Program-made: the position numbers and the translations under genes
The notes under the pieces: generated by a model
Told to the model about the DNA's origin: nothing
The model's database searches: none
Seen by the model: only the letters and a program-made list of their open reading frames with translations
In this document: positions 8,991 to 18,164 of the stretch, one piece after another
Numbering within the stretch: the first letter of the stretch is position 1
How the letters are laid out: the number at the start of each line of letters is the position of its first letter
Source: Ignavibacteriales bacterium
GTDB lineage: Bacteria; Bacteroidota; Ignavibacteria; UBA10030; SZUA-254
DNA length: 64,000 nt
NCBI GenBank assembly: GCA_016218025.1
Contig: JACRFD010000010.1
Location: forward strand, 1 to 64,000
Reading direction: 5' to 3'

Positions 8991-9800
8991 TTAAAACAGT
9001 TGCCTGACATCTGAATACAATTCTTTCCAGAATCCTTGCTTTATACGAAACTTAGTGCCATGATTATGGTGTGTACGTGCATCAAAATCAATTTGGATAA
9101 TTCCTCGATCAATGCAAGAAAGGAAATTATCGAAAGAAAATCCAGACAACATCAACAGACTTTGGTAGTGGAAATATTCTCTTTTCTTTTCAAGTTTGCT
9201 GTCAGCAATAACATAGAAACAGTTACGGGCTTTTTCTCCCATAAGGTCTCTCAAATCATCGAACCCCCAATAAGGTTCAGGATTAAACGGCTTGAGTCCA
9301 ATTCTTGATTCAACTGATTTAAGCCACGAAGTAATCTCAGGATCTGAAGTATCAACTTTTGTGGAATCAAAAACGAATCTGATCTTTCTCAGCCGACGAT
9401 CCACAATGATATTAAAGCCACGACAAGTAAATTGAGTTGTATTCGTCAATGAGCGAAAACTCATTTCGTTGCGAGGATATTTTTTGCCTGCTTCTTTATG
9501 TGACCAGCCATAAAGCGGAAGGAGCATCTTGGAAACGATATCAGCTCCTCTTGGAAAAGGTTCGTAGTGTTTCAAAGTAACAAGAGAAGATGTGTGAAGC
9601 CGTTGACCTTTAAGTTCCCAGCCATTAGAGTTCGCAATTGGAAGATTATTCTCAGGAATGCCAAGCAACTTCTCAAGTGTGTTTCCCACAGCACCGTCAT
9701 TTCTGGTGGTCTTGGTTCGTTTGACACTCTTAATCCATCCTTGTTTGGATACCTTCCGAATCTCATCTATCAATTGTTCTTTGCTAATTATCTTAATCAT
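8991..9800 (-). CDS. MvaI/BcnI-family type II restriction endonuclease
   Basis: This 269-residue protein has the fold signature of monomeric MvaI/BcnI endonucleases: a GNTLEKLLGIPENN segment (about 39-52) followed by the catalytic-type WELKGQR (E62-x-K64). Family members cut CCWGG or CCSGG; which of these applies is not visible here. The start at 9800 is preferred over the upstream ATG 9869 because it gives a 4-base ATGA overlap with the methyltransferase stop, the usual translational coupling. It is downstream of the methyltransferase, so protection is made first. Moderately good family call; specificity is inference. Confidence 0.83.
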   Translation of the reverse strand: MIKIISKEQLIDEIRKVSKQGWIKSVKRTKTTRNDGAVGNTLEKLLGIPENNLPIANSNGWELKGQRLHTSSLVTLKHYEPFPRGADIVSKMLLPLYGWSHKEAGKKYPRNEMSFRSLTNTTQFTCRGFNIIVDRRLRKIRFVFDSTKVDTSDPEITSWLKSVESRIGLKPFNPEPYWGFDDLRDLMGEKARNCFYVIADSKLEKKREYFHYQSLLMLSGFSFDNFLSCIDRGIIQIDFDARTHHNHGTKFRIKQGFWKELYSDVRQLF

Positions 9801-10744
9801 TTTGGTGGTCTCCAGAAGTCGAGTAGATATTCGAAAGTTACACCCATTGTGATATAATTGCTCGGCCACCCAAAAATGCCAATTTGGTTAACAAGATTAG
9901 TGCGATCCCAAATAATTATATTACGGAGTTCATATCCACGCTTCCGAAGCTCCTGGATTAGAGAAACATGAATAGTAATCCGTTGATTCTCCCACCACAT
10001 ATCTGGAACATTGATAACGCAATGACCTTTTGGACGTAGGATTGGAAGCATAGATTCAAAAATGTCTCCCATCGCCACTGAGTAATCATCGATCGACATC
10101 GTACCAAGGTCTCGCGGGTCTTGCGAATATTGTTCAACTTTGCCAAGTTGTTTGTTATCGCGGTCTTTGCGAGATTTGTTCTTCCTCTTTCTATTTAGAA
10201 GATTAGCGTATGGTGGAGAAGTCCAAATCAATTTGACGCTTTCTTCCGGTAAGTATTTAGAAATATTTCTTGCATCATCTTGTATTGCAACTTGGCGCGA
10301 AGAGCTGAAAAGTTCTGCTTGTTTTATGCGATCAGCACAAAGTTTGACATATTTTTCTTGTAAATCAAATCCGACAGCGTTTCTGTTTAGATCATTAGCG
10401 GCGACAAGTGTTGTGCCGCTTCCTACAAAAGGATCAAGAACAAGTTCACCTTGATGTGAGAAAAGTTCGATTATTTTTCTTGATAGTGAAATGGGAAATG
10501 TAGCGGGGTGTACATCTTTGTCACGAATATCTCGCCCTTCATATCCAAAACGCCAAACCCCAATTTGGCTCTTGAGCCATTCTTTTGCAGGCAAACAATT
10601 AATATTGGTTGGACCGCAATCGCAATTCCGAATATGTCCGATAAGGAGTTTTGTCCTGTACTCAGGCGAATCCTCTTTGATTGCAAGAACAGGCAACTCT
10701 TTATTAAACTTCTTAGATTTTCCTGATTTTTTATTCTTATGCAT
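9797..10744 (-). CDS. DNA methyltransferase of the MvaI-like R-M system (probable N4-cytosine)
   Basis: This 315-residue SAM-dependent DNA methyltransferase has motif I DPFVGSGTT at residues 104-112, preceding the catalytic TSPPY (175-179). The TSPPY form is usual for N4-cytosine or N6-adenine amino-methylases, and pairing with an MvaI/BcnI-like nuclease favours N4-cytosine. Motif order I-then-IV with a C-terminal half of about 130 residues suggests the target recognition region is C-terminal. It overlaps the nuclease gene by ATGA and the pair forms one unit on the minus strand. The N-terminus is Lys-rich, with three Cys (41, 43, 50) of unknown meaning. Confidence 0.9.
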   Translation of the reverse strand: MHKNKKSGKSKKFNKELPVLAIKEDSPEYRTKLLIGHIRNCDCGPTNINCLPAKEWLKSQIGVWRFGYEGRDIRDKDVHPATFPISLSRKIIELFSHQGELVLDPFVGSGTTLVAANDLNRNAVGFDLQEKYVKLCADRIKQAELFSSSRQVAIQDDARNISKYLPEESVKLIWTSPPYANLLNRKRKNKSRKDRDNKQLGKVEQYSQDPRDLGTMSIDDYSVAMGDIFESMLPILRPKGHCVINVPDMWWENQRITIHVSLIQELRKRGYELRNIIIWDRTNLVNQIGIFGWPSNYITMGVTFEYLLDFWRPPK

Positions 10745-10834
10745 TAAATGAAGTTGTCTTAAATTTATTGGGTTTAAATATAAGAATTATTTTGGTGTTA
10801 ATCTAACTCTTATTTTGAACATATTCTCGTCGGA

Positions 10835-12007
10835 CTAATCGTTATTAGAGATAAAAACAACTGTCGCAATCAACGAGCAGACCGCTCCAAAATAAAACGG
10901 TGCTGAAACCCCGATATAATTCCAGAGTAAACCTGCAATGAAGCTGGAGAAAAATGTTACTATGCCTGTGGATGTATAAAAAAGTCCGATCGCTGTTGCT
11001 CGTGTTTCACTTGGGACAAGATTCGATATATATGCTTTGCTGATTCCTTCGCTCATCGCCATGTACAATCCGTACATTGGAAATAATATCCAGAGGATAA
11101 GCCCATTACTAGCGATTCCGAAACCCGCATAAACAATTGCGAATAAGAGAAACGAAGCGATAAGAATTGGTCGTGCGCCAAAACGATCCGACAGTTTTCC
11201 AAATGGATATGATAATAATGAATAAAATGAGTTGAATACGACATAAAGCAAAACTGCGCCGGTCGCAGTGTAGCCAAGTGATTGTGTTCGTAGAATTAAA
11301 AAAGCATCAGAGCTGTTGCCGAGTGCAAAGAGAACGTTCACTAACAGAAATATTTTATACGGTTTGCTGAATGAACGCAGAGAGAATTTAAGTTTGAATA
11401 CTGATTTTTGGCTTTCGTGTCTTGGTTCTTTTACAGCCAAAAGTAAAATGCCAACACCGACAAATGCTGGAATAGAGGCGAGAAGAAATATGAGCGAATA
11501 TTTATTATCTAAAAAGTGTAGAAGTACCAATGCTAATAACGGACCTACCACCGCTCCGGCAGTATCGAGTGCGCGATGAAGACCAAATGCCGCACCTCGT
11601 GTTTCCGGAGAAGCCGAATCTGCAATGAGAGCATCGCGCGCAGATGTGCGAACACCTTTGCCAAATCGATCTATGAATCGCGCGAAGAGAACATACAGCC
11701 ATGATGCAGCTACCGAGAGAACAATTTTTGCAATTGCCGATAACGTATAACCCGCTGCTACAAAAGATTTACGATGCCGCAATCTATCCGAGAGCCAGCC
11801 GGAGAAAACTTTCAGTATGCTTGCAGTTGCTTCTGCTATTCCTTCAATAACACCGACAATGGCAACGGGTACGCCAAGAAATGTTGTTAGAAAGATTGGA
11901 ATGATTGGATAAACCATTTCGGAAGCGATGTCGTTGAACATGCTGACCAAACCAAGTCCAACTATGTTTCGCTTACCGGGTTGCTTCGTTTTGTTAGACG
12001 ACTTCAC
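10835..12007 (-). CDS. MFS transporter
   Basis: This 390-residue polytopic membrane protein has the MFS arrangement of about 12 helices. It carries the loop 2-3 motif GWLSDRLRHRKS and its C-half counterpart GKLSDRFGARP. The start follows the stop of the acyl-CoA synthetase/GNAT gene by 7 bases, so it is probably the last gene of the gatE-gatD-synthetase operon. The substrate cannot be read from the sequence. Export of a small metabolite or drug is the default guess. Confidence 0.85.
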   Translation of the reverse strand: MKSSNKTKQPGKRNIVGLGLVSMFNDIASEMVYPIIPIFLTTFLGVPVAIVGVIEGIAEATASILKVFSGWLSDRLRHRKSFVAAGYTLSAIAKIVLSVAASWLYVLFARFIDRFGKGVRTSARDALIADSASPETRGAAFGLHRALDTAGAVVGPLLALVLLHFLDNKYSLIFLLASIPAFVGVGILLLAVKEPRHESQKSVFKLKFSLRSFSKPYKIFLLVNVLFALGNSSDAFLILRTQSLGYTATGAVLLYVVFNSFYSLLSYPFGKLSDRFGARPILIASFLLFAIVYAGFGIASNGLILWILFPMYGLYMAMSEGISKAYISNLVPSETRATAIGLFYTSTGIVTFFSSFIAGLLWNYIGVSAPFYFGAVCSLIATVVFISNND

Positions 12008-12014
12008 AACTTTC

Positions 12015-14705
12015 TCAGAGATCCTTCACAACATCGATGCTCGATCCATCCTCATCCGGAAAGATTTCAAAGCCCAACTTTTTAAATACCGATACCATTC
12101 TCGGATTGTCTGAGTTCGTATGGGCAATTATTTTTTTCATCCCCCACTCTTTTGCGATATCGATGCAATAGTTGGTGAGTATACTCCCTAATCCTTTGTT
12201 CTGCCATTTGTCTGTTACCAACACGGCGTACTCAACCGATTTAAAGTCCGGCTCAACAATCAATCTTCCCACGCCCAAAAGTTTACGTTTACCCTTCTCA
12301 ATCACTTCAGCGACAATTGCAATTTCGCGCTCGTAATCGATGAAACAAAAACGGGAGGCAACTTGATGTGTCTTCCAGTTAATAAATGCTCTAAAACGAG
12401 TATACAGCGATTCCTTGGAGCAACTATCAAGCAGGTCGAACCATAAAGGTTCATCTTCAGGTTTTATCGGTCGAAGAGTTAGTTGAGTATTAGATACTTG
12501 CATCTCATGAACATATTCTTCCGGATATGGTCGAAGCGCGAGATGTGAATATTTTTTTATCGGTTTCTCGATGACTTCACGATCAAGGATAACACGTGCA
12601 TCGAGAGCGACAACATCGGTTGGTGTCACTAATAATGGATTGATATCGAGTTCTTTGATTTCCGGATAATCGGCAACTAAATATGAAAGCCGAATTAGAA
12701 TCTCAATAAGTTTATCGATGTTCACCGGAGGTTTGCCGCGGTAACCTTTAAGTAACGGCATAATCTTCAACGACTCAAGCATTTTCATCGCAAGCCGCTC
12801 GCTCAATGGTGGAAAGTTTATGATACGATCACCAAATAGTTCAGCAGTTACTCCTCCGCTTCCAACCATCATCACAGTACCGAAGACAGGATCTTTTTTG
12901 GTACCGAGAATCATTTCTATTCCATCTTTCAAATCGATCATCGGCTGGACAGTAACGCCGTCAATCCGAGCATCAGGCATTTTTGCACGGGCAGTTGATG
13001 TGATATTTTTGAAAGCGTCCTTTACCATCGAATCATCTTTCAGATTCAACAGAACTCCACCAACATCTGTTTTATGTGTGATGTCGGGTGAAAATATTTT
13101 AAGCACAGCAGGATAACCGATCTCTTTTGCAATTCGTACAGCTTCCTCAGCAGACTTCGCAGAACGTGGACGTGTTGATGGTATTCCGTAAGCTTCAAGA
13201 AGAGTTTTGGAAACATCTTCAGATAGGATTGATCCTTTGCTTTCAAAAACTGAGTCAAACTGGAATCGAATCTTTTTTCTATCGAGCGGAAATTGAACCG
13301 GAATATCTTTCGGTGTTTCGTATAAACTTTCAAGATTGCGGGAATATTCCACAAGAGTCATGAAAGCACGCACTGCCTGTTCAGGTGTTGAATAACTTGC
13401 CACACCAGATTCATTGAGAATTTGAATTCCTTCCCTCATGCTGTGTCCACCCAACCACGCTGCGAGTATCGGTTTTGATGTTGTTGCCGCGAGTTGTCCT
13501 ACAGCTTTCGCAGCAGTTGTCGGGTTCGTCATTGCTTGTGGAGTGAGTATCACAAGAACAGCATCAACTCCATTATCCTTGATAAGAATCTCGATTGCTT
13601 TTGCTATTCGCTTTGAGCGAGCATCTCCAAGAACATCAACCGGATTTCCATGTGACCAAGCTGATGGAAGATTCTCATTCAATTGTGTCATCGTTTCATC
13701 TGATAACTTGGCAAGAATTCCGTTAGCAGCTATGAGCGAATCGGTTGCCATAACACCCGGACCGCCCGCATTGGTGACGATTCCAAGTTTTGGACCTAGA
13801 GGAATTTTTTTTCTTCCGATTAGATCTGCACAATCAAAAATTTCTCCGATGTTCATAACGCGAGCCATTCCGACACGCTTAAACGCCGCTTCGAACACTG
13901 CATCTTCAGATGCCATTGCTCCGGTATGCGATGCGGCTGCTTCTGCAGATTCAGGGAATCTTCCGGCTTTGTATGCGATGATCGGTTTCGTACGAGCAAA
14001 CGCGCGTGCCGCTGACATGAACTTCCGCGCCTGACTTAATGATTCGATATACAGAATTATTGATTTTGTTTTCTCATCCTCGCCGAAGTAATCTATCAGG
14101 TCACCGAAATCAACATCCATTGTATTTCCAATTGAGACGAAATAGGAAAATCCAACCTTCTCCTCTATTGCCCAATCCAAAACAGATGAACATAACGCGC
14201 CGGATTGAGAAATGAAAGCGATGCTACCATCCTTCGGTATGCCTGTCGCAAAACTGACATTGAGATTTGCTCCCGGAACAATTATACCCAGACAGTTCGG
14301 TCCGAGAATTCGCATTCCTTCAAATTTTTGTCTGATGGATTTGATCTGTTCTTCGAGCGCTTTTCCCTCAGCGCCTGTTTCTTTAAAACCGGCAGAGATG
14401 ATGATGATTCCTAGAATTCCAGCTTCACCGCATTGTTGTACGATTGTTGGAACTTGAGTTGATGGTGAGCAGATAACAGCAAGGTCAGGTTTCTTCGGTA
14501 ATGATTTGAGATCTGGATAACATTGAATTCCAAGTACAGCTTCGAAAGATGGATTAACGGGATAGACAACTCCTTCAAATCCGCTGCCGACTAAATTACT
14601 TAAAACTTTTCCTCCTACGCTTTGCGGGTTAGGCGTTACACCGATAAGTGCAATTCGTTTTGGTTTGAATATTTTATCGAGATCGTGAACAATTGAAGAT
14701 TCCAT
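12015..14705 (-). CDS. ADP-forming acyl-CoA synthetase fused to GNAT acetyltransferase
   Basis: This protein is about 896 residues long. A CoA-binding domain (RIALIGVTPNPQSVGG...), a CoA-ligase domain and an ATP-grasp domain (about 500-710) together make an NDP-forming acetyl-CoA synthetase. The segment AAASHTGAMA keeps the His (about 260) that becomes phosphorylated in active enzymes of this kind. From about 730 onward it is a GNAT domain with the acetyl-CoA loop WQNKGLGS (about 834-841). This is the architecture of Pat/PatZ protein lysine acetyltransferases, whose synthetase part is often catalytically dead; here the His is present. The start is ambiguous between ATG 14705 and TTG 14714, which directly abuts the gatD stop. 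It is co-transcribed with gatDE. Confidence 0.85.
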   Translation of the reverse strand: MESSIVHDLDKIFKPKRIALIGVTPNPQSVGGKVLSNLVGSGFEGVVYPVNPSFEAVLGIQCYPDLKSLPKKPDLAVICSPSTQVPTIVQQCGEAGILGIIIISAGFKETGAEGKALEEQIKSIRQKFEGMRILGPNCLGIIVPGANLNVSFATGIPKDGSIAFISQSGALCSSVLDWAIEEKVGFSYFVSIGNTMDVDFGDLIDYFGEDEKTKSIILYIESLSQARKFMSAARAFARTKPIIAYKAGRFPESAEAAASHTGAMASEDAVFEAAFKRVGMARVMNIGEIFDCADLIGRKKIPLGPKLGIVTNAGGPGVMATDSLIAANGILAKLSDETMTQLNENLPSAWSHGNPVDVLGDARSKRIAKAIEILIKDNGVDAVLVILTPQAMTNPTTAAKAVGQLAATTSKPILAAWLGGHSMREGIQILNESGVASYSTPEQAVRAFMTLVEYSRNLESLYETPKDIPVQFPLDRKKIRFQFDSVFESKGSILSEDVSKTLLEAYGIPSTRPRSAKSAEEAVRIAKEIGYPAVLKIFSPDITHKTDVGGVLLNLKDDSMVKDAFKNITSTARAKMPDARIDGVTVQPMIDLKDGIEMILGTKKDPVFGTVMMVGSGGVTAELFGDRIINFPPLSERLAMKMLESLKIMPLLKGYRGKPPVNIDKLIEILIRLSYLVADYPEIKELDINPLLVTPTDVVALDARVILDREVIEKPIKKYSHLALRPYPEEYVHEMQVSNTQLTLRPIKPEDEPLWFDLLDSCSKESLYTRFRAFINWKTHQVASRFCFIDYEREIAIVAEVIEKGKRKLLGVGRLIVEPDFKSVEYAVLVTDKWQNKGLGSILTNYCIDIAKEWGMKKIIAHTNSDNPRMVSVFKKLGFEIFPDEDGSSIDVVKDL

Positions 14706-14714
14706 TTCAAACAA

Positions 14715-16100
14715 TCACTTTCTATATTTCGAAATGAACTCCTCGACTTCCGGTATGCCGCCTTGGAAAATTAAATAGCCGTTGCTCGGCTCGCGCTCAG
14801 TGATCTCACCTGCAATAGGTGTCATCATTATATCTCTAACTTTTTCCAAATCATTTGTCTGACCAAGCGCCCAGCCCAATTTCATGTACCCAACCTCTGG
14901 CAGCATATTTGCCCCGGGTATGACACCAAGTTCCATCATATCGCGACCAGTATCATAAACATACATCTGAACATATCCCCACAAAGTTTGCACGGTCATA
15001 TAAACTGCTATCCCTTTTTCTTTAGCCCGTTTCAAAGCTGGATACAGCGGTTTGTTGACATGTCCAAGTCCCGTTCCGGCAATCACGATTCCTTTATAAT
15101 CATTATCAATCAGAGAATCAATGATGTCTGGTTTCATGTTCGGATAATAATAAACGATGCTGACTTTCTCTTCGAATGCAGTATTGACTATTACATTCTT
15201 ATCGTTTCTTCGTTTCTTATAATCGTTCCGGATTGGGGTAATCTTTTCCGTGCTTACCATTGCAATCGGTATATCACCGATTGTTCTGAATGTCGAGCGA
15301 TAACTTGAGTGCATCTTTCTGACACGTGTTCCTCGATGAAGCAATCCGTACGTATCTGATGTTGGTCCGAACATACAAACCATAACTTCTGCAATATCAC
15401 TTTCAGCCGCCGTCTTAACGCTGTGCTGCAAATTTAACGCAGCATCTGAAGATGGACGGTCGCTCGAACGCTGTGATCCAACCATGACAATCGGCACAGG
15501 AGAATTCTGCACCATGAATGAAAGTATCGCTGCTGTATGGTGCATTGTATCAGTACCGTGACCGATTACAATTCCCTGAACGCCCTTTTCAATTTCGCGC
15601 CCGATTGCTTCGGCAGTTCCGCGCCATTGTTCAGGTCCCATATTTTCGCTGAAGACTCCATAGAGCTTTTCTGTTTCAAGATTACAAATATCAGCGAGTT
15701 CCGGAACGGAACCGTATAATTCACCTGGAGAAAATGCAGGGATCACCGCGCCGGTGCGGTAATCTAAACGGCTTGCAATTGTGCCACCTGTTCCAAGCAG
15801 TTTAACATTTGGTTTTTTGGGATCGAAAGGAAATTCTTTTTCAGGAATTTTGTAATGAGCTTCTTTCCTGCCAGCTATTTTTATATTCTGAATTTTATTT
15901 GCTGCAATGCCGATATTATACCCTGACCGCAATTTGATTACAACATGCAGAGGATCGGCAGTCTCAGAACGCGGCAGAATAATACCGGTATAACTTCCTT
16001 TGCTTGTTTTAATTTCAACATCGCTCCATACTAACGCATTAAAGTTTTTAAGCGTTGATAACGCCTCGCCGCGATAACCCTTGTATTCATCTGTTGCCAT
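14715..16100 (-). CDS. gatD: Glutamyl-tRNA(Gln) amidotransferase subunit D
   Basis: This 461-residue protein is the glutaminase subunit of the archaeal-type GatDE transamidase, which converts Glu-tRNA(Gln) to Gln-tRNA(Gln). An N-terminal small domain (about 1-90) precedes an L-asparaginase-type domain. That domain has GTGGTIAS (Thr107), HGTDTM (Thr183, Asp184) and the Lys of RVRKMHSS, i.e. the expected catalytic set. The gene overlaps gatE by one base (TAATG), so the two subunits are made in step. GatDE is best known from archaea, and finding it in what looks like a Bacteroidota-type genome is unusual. The full-length partner gatE makes a simple asparaginase unlikely. Confidence 0.9.
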   Translation of the reverse strand: MATDEYKGYRGEALSTLKNFNALVWSDVEIKTSKGSYTGIILPRSETADPLHVVIKLRSGYNIGIAANKIQNIKIAGRKEAHYKIPEKEFPFDPKKPNVKLLGTGGTIASRLDYRTGAVIPAFSPGELYGSVPELADICNLETEKLYGVFSENMGPEQWRGTAEAIGREIEKGVQGIVIGHGTDTMHHTAAILSFMVQNSPVPIVMVGSQRSSDRPSSDAALNLQHSVKTAAESDIAEVMVCMFGPTSDTYGLLHRGTRVRKMHSSYRSTFRTIGDIPIAMVSTEKITPIRNDYKKRRNDKNVIVNTAFEEKVSIVYYYPNMKPDIIDSLIDNDYKGIVIAGTGLGHVNKPLYPALKRAKEKGIAVYMTVQTLWGYVQMYVYDTGRDMMELGVIPGANMLPEVGYMKLGWALGQTNDLEKVRDIMMTPIAGEITEREPSNGYLIFQGGIPEVEEFISKYRK

Positions 16101-18013
16101 TAGCGTTTCCCCTTTCCCGAAAATCCGATTTTATCCGCTACAAGTTTACCGTCGATTTTACCTCTTACTTTATTCATTATCAAGCCGATTAATATCTCAG
16201 TTTTCTTTTCTTCATTTTGAATTTTCATTTTTTTGGTTGCTATTTTTGAATCTTTTATAACCTTCGTCAGTTCAGTAGATTTAATTTTCTTTGCAAAACG
16301 CAATTTACCACTCTCTAAGAAACTCTTCATCGCTAAGAAGATTCCTTCTCTGGAAATTATGCCTGATTTAAATGCCTCAAATATTTCTTCAAACGTTTCT
16401 ATCTCTATTTGTTTCGCTTTGGGGAAATATGTTTTCAAACGTTTCTGATATTGAATTAATGCAACTGCAACGAAAGTTGGATTTAATTTCGAATTCTTGA
16501 CTAACATCTCGAATAGTTTTGTGTATTTAGAAGCAGCCAGAGGTTCGATAACATTTGGAGGGATTTTTAATTTGCGATACCACTTTTCATTTTCCCAGAT
16601 TCTATTCGGCAAGGTGAGGCACAATTTCTCCAACTTTTCATCTTCAATCCGTTTCGGAGGTAAATCTGTGTCAGGGTACATTCTATCAGGACCGGGAAGT
16701 ATTCTCTCAAAACCGTTCGTCCCGTCTCGAAACGCTTGACGAGTTTCAGATGGAATTCCGATCGTTGCTTCCTTTGCCCGAATTACTATTTCCTGCGCGC
16801 CTGTATTTGCATCCTGTTCATCACCCCAGACTAACACTAAGGTGTCATCGTCTTTACCGCCAATCTGCTTTTTAATATTTTGCCATTCAGATGCGGCGAT
16901 TGTGTCGCCGGAACTATCCGAGTGAATGATGTTCGGCAAAGTTGTAAGACATGCAACAACACGAACACGATCAGATATCTCTCTTGAAAAATATGTGTCG
17001 GTCTGAGTTTGCCATCTCAATAATCCTTTGTATCCCTGAAGAAGCACACAATTTATTTTCATCCCCTGCTCAATTGCGTTTTGTATCGGTTGGTATCGCG
17101 TCTTGCGGAGAATTTTGGTAACATTCTCGGTCTTCGATTTAAAAGATTTTTCCGTGATGCCACGGCGTTTAAGTTCTTCGCGCAGTCGTAAAAGATTCCA
17201 TTGTCGCATCGCCTCGTTGTAAGTTAAAAGCGGTATGCTGACGATTCGAGGAACGCCTTTGATTTCAATTCTTGTTCCGCCAGTAACACTCACATTAACA
17301 TCTTCCCTGCCGGCTCCGATACCTGTGCGGACTCTTCCGGTGCTTCTGACCAAGCGTCTGCATATCTGCGCCACTTCGGCAACTTCAATCGGTGTTCGCA
17401 TATCAGGACCGGTAACTGTTTCAATCAACGGCATTCCCAATCGATCTGTTATATAAACTCTGCGATGACCGATATCGCTAACTTCCCGGCAAGCATCCTC
17501 TTCAATCGAAAGTTGTATAATTTTTATCTCTCGATTTTTGTAAGGTATTTTTCCATCTACGCCGACAATTGCTGTCCGCTGAAATCCTGTAGGAATACTT
17601 CCATCCAAATATTGTTTCCGGGCGATGTGAACCTCATCCACCATTGTGCATCCATACAGCATTCCGATTGCAAGAGCGCTGTCAAGCGCATGTTCATCAA
17701 TTTGAAATGGCGGTGTATCATCCATTTCGTATGTGCAAACTGTTTCGCGCTTGATGCGATAGATGATTTCTTTCTTCGTTTTGAATTCCATCAACGCTGT
17801 GCCGTCATATTCGCCAAGCTCCGATAAAGTCGGGCGCATGTGACGAAGAATTTCAGCATCGTACTTATCGCTGTACCGGCCTGCAGGACAGCGGCAAAAT
17901 AGTTTCTTCTCGGTTAAGAGTTGTTGATGAATTTCCAAACCCGATTTGAATCCGACCATGGCGTAATCTTTTTCGGTCATCTCATCAAACGGTTTAAATA
18001 TAAATTTGTGCAT
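16100..18013 (-). CDS. gatE: Glutamyl-tRNA(Gln) amidotransferase subunit E
   Basis: This 637-residue protein is the kinase/amidotransferase and tRNA-binding subunit of GatDE. The GatB/GatE signature GFKSGLEIHQQL lies near residue 21. The cradle domain, the AspRS-like insertion (around 280-450) and the C-terminal YqeY-like tail (NKVRGKIDGKLV...) are all present, so it is not truncated. Its start at 18013 is supported by a second, partial copy of the first 26 or so codons at 18165-18248. It is the first gene of the operon gatE-gatD-synthetase/GNAT-MFS. GlnRS is encoded at 58994, so this route is seemingly redundant. Confidence 0.9.
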   Translation of the reverse strand: MHKFIFKPFDEMTEKDYAMVGFKSGLEIHQQLLTEKKLFCRCPAGRYSDKYDAEILRHMRPTLSELGEYDGTALMEFKTKKEIIYRIKRETVCTYEMDDTPPFQIDEHALDSALAIGMLYGCTMVDEVHIARKQYLDGSIPTGFQRTAIVGVDGKIPYKNREIKIIQLSIEEDACREVSDIGHRRVYITDRLGMPLIETVTGPDMRTPIEVAEVAQICRRLVRSTGRVRTGIGAGREDVNVSVTGGTRIEIKGVPRIVSIPLLTYNEAMRQWNLLRLREELKRRGITEKSFKSKTENVTKILRKTRYQPIQNAIEQGMKINCVLLQGYKGLLRWQTQTDTYFSREISDRVRVVACLTTLPNIIHSDSSGDTIAASEWQNIKKQIGGKDDDTLVLVWGDEQDANTGAQEIVIRAKEATIGIPSETRQAFRDGTNGFERILPGPDRMYPDTDLPPKRIEDEKLEKLCLTLPNRIWENEKWYRKLKIPPNVIEPLAASKYTKLFEMLVKNSKLNPTFVAVALIQYQKRLKTYFPKAKQIEIETFEEIFEAFKSGIISREGIFLAMKSFLESGKLRFAKKIKSTELTKVIKDSKIATKKMKIQNEEKKTEILIGLIMNKVRGKIDGKLVADKIGFSGKGKR

Positions 18014-18045
18014 AGTAATTTTTCAATAAGTATAAATTTTCATGG

Positions 18046-18069
18046 CTGTCATGGTCCACACCATGACAG
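18046..18069. repeat. 24-nt hairpin, 10-bp perfect stem (family A, copy 1)
   Basis: CTGTCATGGT / ACCATGACAG forms a perfect 10-bp stem around the loop CCAC. A copy with one G-T pair lies at 20921-20944, and both are preceded by CATGG. It sits just upstream of gatE. Confidence 0.75.
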
Positions 18070-18133
18070 TAAATTGATTGATAATGTCGAATTCCTGATA
18101 ATGCTTTTTTATAATCTTGTTATCCATTTACTT

Positions 18134-18157
18134 CGGTCACGAAATGGTTCGTGACCG
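18134..18157. repeat. 24-nt hairpin, 10-bp perfect stem (family B)
   Basis: CGGTCACGAA / TTCGTGACCG forms a perfect 10-bp stem around ATGG. It has the same stem and loop sizes as the family A element 65 bases away but a different sequence. It lies exactly beside the break of the gatE duplicate (18165-18248). Confidence 0.7.
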
Positions 18158-18164
18158 CTGGGTT

